9,242 bases of DNA from Rickettsia typhi (GTDB lineage Bacteria > Pseudomonadota > Alphaproteobacteria > Rickettsiales > UBA1997). The position numbers and the translations under genes are program-made. Every line of letters starts with the position of its first letter. Position 1 is the stretch's first letter. The notes under the pieces are model-generated. The model worked only from the letters and a program-made list of their open reading frames with translations, was not told where the DNA came from and did not search any database. The stretch spans positions 1 to 9,242 of the forward strand of contig CAMDGT010000028.1 in NCBI GenBank assembly GCA_945898025.1, in the 5' to 3' direction. Of this stretch, positions 1-6,094 are shown one piece after another.

Positions 1-2609
1 CTAGTGTCAATTCCGCACAATAATTTAATTATTGTTTGCGAACCGTCTTTACGAGTAATGACACAATCAATATCTTGTTTTGCTTTAATTGAGCTGTCAA
101 GACCTACTATTGATACTGTTTCATTTCCTAACAATGCAAGATTGTGGCGATTAACATTATCTTTAAAAATTAAAGGAAGGACTCCCATTCCAATTAGGTT
201 AGAGCGGTGAATCCTCTCAAAGCTTTCAGCTATTACAGCCTTTACTCCAAGTAGTTGAGTTCCTTTGGCTGCCCAATCTCGCGAAGAGCCAGTTCCATAT
301 TCTTTGCCTGCAAATATTACTAAAGGTAGCTTTCTTTGTTGATAAATAGATGAGGCATCGTAAATTGATATAATTTCAGGATTTTCATTTCCTATTTGTT
401 CGTCAATAATTGTGAATCCGCCTTCTTTAGCCCCTTTTAGCATTTCATTTTTAATGCGAATGTTGGCAAAAGTTCCGCGAATCATCACTTCGTGATTGCC
501 TCTTCTTGCTCCGTAGGAGTTGAAATCTATTGGTTTAATATTCAAAGATTGCAGATATTTTGAAGCAGGAGAACTGTTGGAAATATTGCCAGCGGGAGAA
601 ATATGATCTGTTGTTATTGAATCGCCAAAAATACCGAGGATTCTTGCATTTTCAATGTTTTTAACTTCATGATTATGATTTTCAAAAAAGCTAGGAAGCC
701 TAATATAAGAACTTGCTTTGTTCCAATTATAAGTTTTTGATTTTTCTACACTAATTTTTTGCCATTGAGCATCGCCTTCAAATAGGTTTGAATATTTTTC
801 AGCAAATATTTTTCTCGTGATATTGCTTGAAATTACAGAATCTATTTCTGATTTACTTGGCCATAAATCTTTTAAAAATACTGGTTTTTGATTATTATCG
901 AAGCCAATTGGTTGTGTTTCTAGATTAATATTAATGGTTCCAGCTATTGCAAATGCAACCACCAAAAGAGGAGATGCTAAATAATTGGCTTTTACTAATG
1001 GGTGAACTCTGCCCTCAAAATTGCGGTTTCCTGATAAAATTGCTGAAACTGCAAGATTATTATCTTTAATTGTTTTTTCAATTGCTGAGTCTAACGGCCC
1101 AGAATTGCCAATACAAGTTGTGCAACCATAACCTATAACATTAAAACCTAATTTATCGAGATATTGTTGCAAACCAGAATCATTAAGATAAGCGGTTACA
1201 ACTTGCGAACCGGGAGCAAGAGAAGTTTTTACAAATGGCTTAACAGTGAGCCCTTTTTCAACGGCTTTTTTTGCTAGCAAACCTGCTCCAATTAAAACCG
1301 AAGGATTAGAGGTGTTGGTGCAAGAGGTGATGGCAGCAATTACTATATCGCCATGCCCTAATTTATCATTATTGCCATCAACATTAAATTGTTGATTAAT
1401 ATTTTCAATTTTCAATTCATTGGCAAAATTATTGAAAGAGGCAGAGCTATCAGCGAGATCAATTCTATCTTGGGGTCTTTTAGGGCCAGCAAGACTTGGT
1501 TTGACAGTTGAAATATCAAGTTCAATGATTTCACTAAAATTTGGCTGTTGTTGATGGTTTTCAACAAATAAACCTTGTTCTTTGCTATATTTACTTACTA
1601 GCTCAATATTTTCAGTGGTTCTTGCGGTTAGATTGAGATATCTAATTGTTTCATTGTCAATTGGAAAAATTCCACAAGTCGCACCATATTCAGGTGCCAT
1701 ATTGGCAATTGTAGCACGATCGGCAAGGCTTAATGATGTTAGAGCGGGCCCACAAAATTCAACAAATTTACCCACTACTGATTTTTTTCTGAGTATATTG
1801 GTTATTGTTAATACGAGGTCTGTTGCCGTTACACCTTCATTTAATTTGCCAATCAATTTAAAGCCTATTACTTCTGGAATTAGCATTGATATAGGTTGCC
1901 CAAGCATTGCGGCTTCGGCTTCAATTCCGCCAACTCCCCAGCCAAGAACAGCAAGACCATTTATCATTGTGGTGTGGCTATCGGTTCCAACTACACTATC
2001 AGGATAAGCAAGGCATGAATTGTTTTCTTCTTTACTCCAAACTACTTGAGCAAGATTCTCAAGATTTACTTGGTGGCAGATTCCGGTTCCGGGTGGCACT
2101 ACACGAAAATTATTAAATGATTTTTGAGCCCATTTTAAAAATTCATATCTTTCAAGATTTCTTGTAAATTCTAGTTCAACATTTTTTTCTAGGGCAGTGC
2201 TAGAGCCTGCAAAATCAACTTGCACAGAATGATCAATAACGAGATCTACTGGTACTAGAGGGTTTATTTTTGTTGCATCGGCACCTTTAGCAATAAAGGA
2301 ATCTCTCATTGCGGCTAAATCAACAACCGCAGGAACTCCTGTAAAATCTTGCATTAATACTCTTGCAGGGCTAAAAGCGATTTCAATTCTTTTTTCAGGA
2401 TTATTTACCGAATCAATAACTGCAAGCAAATGCTCTTCTTTAATGATTTCTCCATCAAAATTTCTAACTAAATTTTCAAGCAATATTTTTAAACTATAAG
2501 GCAAATTTTCGATATTGCGATTAAGTTTTTTTGATGCTTCTGTTAGTGAATAAAATTGATATTCTTTTTGAGAAGTTTTTAATTGCGAAGTCTGAATAAA
2601 TTTTTTCAT
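1..2609 (-). CDS. acnA: Aconitate hydratase A (aconitase), 3' end cut by the window edge
   Basis: Cytosolic TCA-cycle enzyme that interconverts citrate and isocitrate through cis-aconitate using a [4Fe-4S] cluster. Translating the minus strand from the ATG at 2609-2607 gives 869 uninterrupted codons to the window edge. Family members are about 880-890 residues, so roughly 20 C-terminal residues lie outside. Visible motifs in order: DSHTT at residues 210-214; SCTNTSNP with cluster ligand Cys430; GCTTCIGN with ligands Cys496 and Cys499; GRVHPLVKANYL; DHISPAG from Asp668; and the swivel-domain active-site motif GSSRDWAAKG (Ser775, Arg777, Asp778). Spacing of the three cysteines matches E. coli AcnA (435, 501, 504). 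The long single chain and these motifs fit the AcnA/IRP1 type rather than AcnB. The gene is divergent from argF across 277 bp. No clear Shine-Dalgarno sequence precedes the start. Whether it also binds RNA, as some AcnA/IRP1 proteins do, cannot be told here. Confidence 0.97.
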   Translation of the reverse strand, partial: MKKFIQTSQLKTSQKEYQFYSLTEASKKLNRNIENLPYSLKILLENLVRNFDGEIIKEEHLLAVIDSVNNPEKRIEIAFSPARVLMQDFTGVPAVVDLAAMRDSFIAKGADATKINPLVPVDLVIDHSVQVDFAGSSTALEKNVELEFTRNLERYEFLKWAQKSFNNFRVVPPGTGICHQVNLENLAQVVWSKEENNSCLAYPDSVVGTDSHTTMINGLAVLGWGVGGIEAEAAMLGQPISMLIPEVIGFKLIGKLNEGVTATDLVLTITNILRKKSVVGKFVEFCGPALTSLSLADRATIANMAPEYGATCGIFPIDNETIRYLNLTARTTENIELVSKYSKEQGLFVENHQQQPNFSEIIELDISTVKPSLAGPKRPQDRIDLADSSASFNNFANELKIENINQQFNVDGNNDKLGHGDIVIAAITSCTNTSNPSVLIGAGLLAKKAVEKGLTVKPFVKTSLAPGSQVVTAYLNDSGLQQYLDKLGFNVIGYGCTTCIGNSGPLDSAIEKTIKDNNLAVSAILSGNRNFEGRVHPLVKANYLASPLLVVAFAIAGTININLETQPIGFDNNQKPVFLKDLWPSKSEIDSVISSNITRKIFAEKYSNLFEGDAQWQKISVEKSKTYNWNKASSYIRLPSFFENHNHEVKNIENARILGIFGDSITTDHISPAGNISNSSPASKYLQSLNIKPIDFNSYGARRGNHEVMIRGTFANIRIKNEMLKGAKEGGFTIIDEQIGNENPEIISIYDASSIYQQRKLPLVIFAGKEYGTGSSRDWAAKGTQLLGVKAVIAESFERIHRSNLIGMGVLPLIFKDNVNRHNLALLGNETVSIVGLDSSIKAKQDIDCVITRKDGSQTIIKLLCGIDT

Positions 2610-2660
2610 AGCTTTTTGATAGTAGGAGTTGTTGATTTTGCAATAAGTTTTTAAGAGATT

Positions 2661-2676
2661 AATTGCAAATGCAATT
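2661..2676. promoter_or_regulatory. 16-bp palindrome upstream of acnA, possible operator
   Basis: The arms AATTGCA and TGCAATT are perfect inverted copies separated by two A residues. The element lies 52 bp upstream of the acnA start codon and about 210 bp from the argF start. Its size and two-fold symmetry would suit a dimeric DNA-binding regulator such as an iron or redox sensor acting on aconitase, but no family consensus is recognised. In such AT-rich DNA a chance origin is possible. Confidence 0.3.
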
Positions 2677-2725
2677 GTTTATCTGAGATAAATTAACAAA
2701 AAATTAAAACTAGCAAATAAATTTT

Positions 2726-2749
2726 AAAAAACAATTTAAAAAACAATTT
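2726..2749. repeat. 12-bp tandem duplication (two copies)
   Basis: Two exact adjacent copies of AAAAAACAATTT occupy 2726-2737 and 2738-2749. The unit is made of A and T runs, so replication slippage is the simplest origin. It lies in the middle of the divergent acnA/argF control region. Confidence 0.75.
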
Positions 2750-2764
2750 AATAAAGCAATGGGC

Positions 2765-2792
2765 ATAATAAATTGCCAAATAATATTGCCAA
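2765..2792 (-). promoter_or_regulatory. Candidate acnA promoter
   Basis: On the minus strand, TTGGCA (2792-2787) is followed after 16 bp by TATTAT (2770-2765), a fair match to a sigma-70 -35/-10 pair. It would give a leader of roughly 150 nt before acnA containing the 16-bp palindrome. The -35-like hexamer lies in the second copy of the 13-bp repeat, and the first copy carries another. This is inferred from pattern only; in AT-rich DNA such matches are common. Confidence 0.3.
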
Positions 2793-2797
2793 ATAAT
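2772..2797. repeat. 13-bp tandem duplication (two copies)
   Basis: Two exact adjacent copies of ATTGCCAAATAAT fill 2772-2784 and 2785-2797, followed by the first four bases of a third (ATTG). The unit contains G/C bases and is less simple than the nearby A/T repeat, so chance is less likely. Each copy presents TTGGCA on the minus strand, a possible -35 element for acnA. Confidence 0.8.
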
Positions 2798-2821
2798 ATT
2801 GTTGATAAAACAAATTAATAT

Positions 2822-2849
2822 TTGACAAAATTTAAGAGTTTTTTATTAT
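2822..2849 (+). promoter_or_regulatory. Candidate argF promoter
   Basis: TTGACA (2822-2827) is a perfect sigma-70 -35 hexamer. It is followed after 16 bp by TATTAT (2844-2849), a good -10. Transcription would start near 2856, giving a leader of about 30 nt. A second hexamer, TTGACT at 2852-2857, has no good -10 at the right distance. No arginine-repressor operator is recognised. Confidence 0.5.
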
Positions 2850-2886
2850 TTTTGACTTTTTAAATTTATTTAAATTGTAATGATCA

Positions 2887-3849
2887 ATGAATATAACACA
2901 AAATTCTCCTAAACATTTTATCGATTTATCAGATTTTAACCTACAAACATTAAGATTCATTCTTGACAATGCTAGAAATATGAAAAATCAAATCAAGAAG
3001 TCAAATAATTCTCGTGAAGAGCAAGTAAAAATTCTGCCTCACAAGATTTTAGCAATGATTTTTGAAAAATCTTCTACTCGCACTAGAATATCTTTTGAAT
3101 CTGCGATTACACATCTTGGAGGCTCGGCAATTGTAATGAATAAATCAGATACTCAGCTTGGCAAGGGTGAAACTATTGAAGATAGCGCTAAAGTTATGTC
3201 AAGAATGGTAGATGCAGTAATGATAAGGTGTTACCAGCATCAAACATTGCTTGATTTTGCAAAATCTGCGACCATACCCGTTATTAATGGGCTCTCTAAT
3301 TTTTCTCATCCTTGCCAAATTATGGCAAGCATTATGGCGATTGAGGAAAGGCTTGGAGATATTAGCAATTTAACTCTTGCTTGGTTTGGTGATGCAAATA
3401 ATGTATTAAATTCTTACATTCAGGGGGCGGTAATTTTTGGCTATAATTTAAGAATTGCTAAGCCGAATAAATATAATTTTTGTGATGAAGAAATTTCATT
3501 AGCAATTAGTAAAGGAGCAAAAATTATAGTAAGCGACAACCCTAATGAAATGGCAAAAAATGCGGATATATTAATTACCGATACTTGGTTCTCAATGGGT
3601 GATGGCAGTGATGAAAATGAAATACACAAGCAAGAAAAATTCGCCTTACTAATGCCTTATCAAATTAATCAAAATTTAATGAAATTGGCAAATCGAGGGG
3701 CGATATTTACTCATTGTCTTCCGCTTTACCGCAATTACGAAGCTACTGCCGAGGTCGCAGATTCTAATTCTTCAATAATTTTTGACGAGGCAGAGAATCG
3801 TCTTCATGTTCAAAAAGCAATATTGCAATATTGCTTAGGAAAAAGCTAA
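2887..3849 (+). CDS. argF: Ornithine carbamoyltransferase
   Basis: Cytosolic enzyme that joins carbamoyl phosphate and ornithine to give citrulline in arginine synthesis. The 320 residues are the usual family length. The carbamoyl-phosphate motif STRTR is at 63-67, Arg114 follows in MIRC, and HPCQ is at 141-144. The ornithine-binding segment has Asp232 and SMG at 236-238. The catalytic HCLP lies at 276-279 with Cys277, and the C-terminal DEAENRLH is at 300-307. The SMG and HCLP signatures separate it from aspartate carbamoyltransferase. The start is fixed because an in-frame TGA lies two codons upstream (2881-2883). No Shine-Dalgarno sequence is evident. It is the only plus-strand gene here and no other arg gene is adjacent, so it is probably transcribed alone from the promoter near 2822. 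The last codons overlap a 22-bp palindrome. Confidence 0.96.
   Translation: MNITQNSPKHFIDLSDFNLQTLRFILDNARNMKNQIKKSNNSREEQVKILPHKILAMIFEKSSTRTRISFESAITHLGGSAIVMNKSDTQLGKGETIEDSAKVMSRMVDAVMIRCYQHQTLLDFAKSATIPVINGLSNFSHPCQIMASIMAIEERLGDISNLTLAWFGDANNVLNSYIQGAVIFGYNLRIAKPNKYNFCDEEISLAISKGAKIIVSDNPNEMAKNADILITDTWFSMGDGSDENEIHKQEKFALLMPYQINQNLMKLANRGAIFTHCLPLYRNYEATAEVADSNSSIIFDEAENRLHVQKAILQYCLGKS
3811..3836 (-). terminator. Putative intrinsic terminator of the mgtE-ispH-lpxB operon, inside argF
   Basis: Bases 3815-3836 form a perfect 22-bp palindrome. As RNA it gives a 9-bp stem (AAGCAATAT paired with ATATTGCTT) and a TGCA loop. Read on the minus strand, the stem runs into CTTTTTG, a five-T tract, as in a Rho-independent terminator. 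It lies 44-65 bp past the lpxB stop codon, so the operon transcript would end inside the argF coding region. Read on the plus strand, the stem is followed by A-rich sequence without a T tract, so it should not stop argF. The stem has few G-C pairs, which limits confidence. Confidence 0.5.
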
Positions 3850-3859
3850 AAATTATCAA

Positions 3860-3878
3860 ATTTAAAAATATTTTAAAT
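3860..3878. other. AT-only palindrome between argF and lpxB stop codons
   Basis: ATTTAAAA and TTTTAAAT form a perfect inverted repeat around ATA, filling most of the 30-bp gap between the two converging stop codons. The hairpin has no G-C pair and would be weak. It may contribute to two-way transcription ending or simply reflect the AT-rich composition. Confidence 0.35.
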
Positions 3879-3879
3879 C

Positions 3880-5100
3880 TTAATTAAGTTCATCAATAAT
3901 TGCAATTGATGCTTTGGTGGTTGGTTTAATAGTCTGCTCAAGACCAAGCATTTTTAAGATTTTTTGAGAATCTTCAATTTGTTGATAGGCAGAATTTTTA
4001 TTAGTTAGTAGTTCTTTAATTTTTGGTAAAAGATATTTAGGGCTACAATTTTGCTGAATTGCCTCGGGAATTACTTCTCGATTGGCGATTAAGTTGATAA
4101 TATTAGCAAATTTTACTTTAATTAACATCTTTAAAATTAAATAACTTAAAAAATTTATTTTATAGCCAATAATTAAAGGAATTTGATAAAGAGAAAATTC
4201 TAAACTATTGGTTCCAGACTTGCAAATTGCTATATCACAGGCCATCATCATTGAATGTTTTTCTTCTTTATTTTCTATTAAAAAATATGGCATTTCTAGA
4301 TTTTTAGACATCGATAGAATAATATCTTGAGTTTTTCTTACTACTGGTAGCGCTACGGAGAATTTGTACCCCGCTCTAAATAATTGATTCGCGGTTTCAA
4401 TAAATTGAGGAAATATTTTTAAAACTTCGCTATTACGACTTCCAGCGGTTATTGCCATCAAAAAATTGTCAGAATTAATGTTATTTTTTTGATAAAAAGA
4501 CATTTTTTCTTCTTCGCGAAAAGCTAAATTTGGCGCATTCTCAATAATTGGATGACCGATAAATATGGTTTTAAGATTAAATTTTTCAAAATATGGCGGT
4601 TCAAAAGGTAAAATCACAAGCAATAAATTGTAAATTTTAGCAATTTTTTTTGCTCTAGATTTGCGATAAGCCCAAACGGAAGGTGCAATTAAATGAATTT
4701 TTTTTATTTGATGATTGGGATGATTTAAATTTTTATTTTCTTTTAATAATTTATTTAATTTATTCATTACTCTAAATGAAAAATCTGGTGCATCAATTGA
4801 AATTACTGCATCAACTTCGTTGACAATAATTTGCTGTGCAGTAAAATTAATTAATTTAATTAGCTTTGGAATATGCGGTAAAATTTCTACAAAACCCATC
4901 AAAGATAACTCTTCAATGGCAAATATTGTTTCTAATCCTTGTTCTTGCATTAATTTGCCACCAATTCCGATAAATTCAAAACTACAGCTTTTGTTAATTA
5001 ATTGCTTTTTTAACTCGTTAATTAATTTGCTACCAAGCAAGTCGCCAGAAGCTTCTCCAGCAATAATAAAAAATTTATAATGATTTTTAGTTAATTTCAT
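3880..5100 (-). CDS. lpxB: Lipid-A-disaccharide synthase
   Basis: Peripheral inner-membrane glycosyltransferase (family GT19) that condenses UDP-diacylglucosamine with lipid X to form the lipid A disaccharide. The 406 residues are close to the family length of about 380-390. Visible motifs: N-terminal IIAGEASGDLLG (12-23), GIGGKLM (45-51), SIDAPDF (101-107), APSVWAY (139-145), FIGHP (180-184), AGSRNSE (219-225), SGTNSLE (295-301) and REVIPEAIQ (341-349). Between DAPDF and APSVWAY there is an Asn/Lys-rich stretch about 12 residues longer than in E. coli LpxB. The start is well fixed, as an in-frame stop lies four codons upstream of the ATG. It begins 5 bp after ispH and is the last gene of an apparent mgtE-ispH-lpxB transcript. 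Other lpx genes, often its neighbours, are absent. Confidence 0.95.
   Translation of the reverse strand: MKLTKNHYKFFIIAGEASGDLLGSKLINELKKQLINKSCSFEFIGIGGKLMQEQGLETIFAIEELSLMGFVEILPHIPKLIKLINFTAQQIIVNEVDAVISIDAPDFSFRVMNKLNKLLKENKNLNHPNHQIKKIHLIAPSVWAYRKSRAKKIAKIYNLLLVILPFEPPYFEKFNLKTIFIGHPIIENAPNLAFREEEKMSFYQKNNINSDNFLMAITAGSRNSEVLKIFPQFIETANQLFRAGYKFSVALPVVRKTQDIILSMSKNLEMPYFLIENKEEKHSMMMACDIAICKSGTNSLEFSLYQIPLIIGYKINFLSYLILKMLIKVKFANIINLIANREVIPEAIQQNCSPKYLLPKIKELLTNKNSAYQQIEDSQKILKMLGLEQTIKPTTKASIAIIDELN
3891..3911 (+). terminator. Weak hairpin in the 3' end of lpxB, possible argF terminator
   Basis: CATCAAT (3891-3897) and ATTGATG (3905-3911) form a perfect 7-bp inverted repeat around a 7-nt loop. 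In the argF direction the stem is followed only by CTTTGG, a poor T tract. It lies 42 bp beyond the argF stop codon, within the last codons of lpxB. It is the best candidate seen for stopping argF transcription, but chance or coding constraint is equally possible. Confidence 0.2.
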
Positions 5101-5105
5101 TTGAA

Positions 5106-6074
5106 TTATAAATCAGAAGGTTGAATTGCTTTTTTTCTTATCTCTTTAGGAAGAATAAACACTGTATTTTCAGTTACTCCCTCCATGTTTGTGACCAATA
5201 TTTTTTTTTGTAATAATTTGCCAATAGCTTCTACAACTTGTTGCGCCAATATTTCTGGAGCTGATGCCCCCGCAGTTATGCCAATTTTTTTGATGCCATT
5301 AAACCATTGATAATTAAGATCAGAAGCAGAATTGATTAGATAGGATGGTAGTCCGCATTCTTCACCTAAATCTCTTAGGCGATTAGAATTAGAGCTGTTT
5401 TTTGCTCCTATTACTAACATCATTTCAACAATTTTTGCCATTTCTTTTACTGCATCTTGACGATTTTGAGTGGCATAACAAATATCTTTTGTTGCTAGCC
5501 CTTTCTGAAGATTGGGAAATCTATCTTCCAGAATAGCGACAATTTTTTTAGTATCATCAATACTAAGAGTTGTTTGAGTTACATAAGCAATTTTTTTATC
5601 TAGGCTAATTTTGATATTTTTTGCATCATCTTCGCAAGTAATGAGAATTACTGGTTTATTAACTCTACCGCTTGTTCCTTCAACTTCTGGGTGCTCTTTA
5701 TGTCCAATTAAAATTATTTCATATTCTTGTTCTTCATATTTTTTTGCTTGACGATGAACCTTACTAACTAGAGGGCAAGTGGCGTCTATAATCTGAAAAT
5801 TCATTGATTTTGCTTGATTTTCCACCTTATCAGAAACTCCATGAGCAGAAAAAATTACGGTTGCGTTTTTTTGTTTAATTTCTGACAATTCGTCAACAAA
5901 AATTGCTCCTTTTTCTTTTAAATTATCGACTACAAATTTATTATGAACAATTTCATGTCTTACGAATATTGGGGCGCCGAATTGCTTTAATGCTAATTCA
6001 ACGGTCTCAATTGCTCTTGTTACTCCAGCACAAAAACCCCTAGGTTTAGCAAGAATGATTTCTAAATCTGACAT
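5106..6074 (-). CDS. ispH: 4-hydroxy-3-methylbut-2-enyl diphosphate reductase
   Basis: Last enzyme of the MEP pathway. It reduces HMBPP to isopentenyl and dimethylallyl diphosphates with an Fe-S cluster in the cytosol. The 322 residues match the family. The three cluster ligands are Cys15 in PRGFCAGV, Cys100 in DATCPLV and Cys199 in DICYATQNRQ. Substrate-site residues are also present: His44 in HEIVHN, His78 in SAHGV, His128 and Glu130 in HPEVEGT, the SSNSNRL motif (227-233) and TAGASAPE (267-274). These align with E. coli IspH at an offset of about three residues near the N-terminus. It lies 20 bp downstream of mgtE and 5 bp upstream of lpxB, suggesting co-transcription. No Shine-Dalgarno sequence is visible. 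The protein shows that isoprenoids are made by the MEP route in this organism. Confidence 0.97.
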   Translation of the reverse strand: MSDLEIILAKPRGFCAGVTRAIETVELALKQFGAPIFVRHEIVHNKFVVDNLKEKGAIFVDELSEIKQKNATVIFSAHGVSDKVENQAKSMNFQIIDATCPLVSKVHRQAKKYEEQEYEIILIGHKEHPEVEGTSGRVNKPVILITCEDDAKNIKISLDKKIAYVTQTTLSIDDTKKIVAILEDRFPNLQKGLATKDICYATQNRQDAVKEMAKIVEMMLVIGAKNSSNSNRLRDLGEECGLPSYLINSASDLNYQWFNGIKKIGITAGASAPEILAQQVVEAIGKLLQKKILVTNMEGVTENTVFILPKEIRKKAIQPSDL

Positions 6075-6094
6075 AAGAAATTTTTAGTTTAATT

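Larger units (their letters stand above)
2610..2886. other. Divergent acnA/argF intergenic region
   Basis: This 277-bp, very AT-rich gap separates the divergent starts of acnA and argF and must hold the 5' control signals of both. It contains a 12-bp tandem duplication, a 13-bp tandem duplication, a 16-bp palindrome 52 bp upstream of acnA, and a promoter candidate in each direction. These are listed separately. I see no open reading frame of note, no tRNA and no recognisable riboswitch. Confidence 0.8.

Noticed and set aside
1582..2007. 141-codon plus-strand open frame
   Set aside because: It lies wholly antisense to acnA, whose frame is uninterrupted and carries conserved aconitase motifs here; the plus-strand product resembles no family I know.
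3441..3629. Minus-strand open frame inside argF
   Set aside because: It overlaps the ornithine-binding part of argF, has no start signal or recognisable product, and is a shadow frame.
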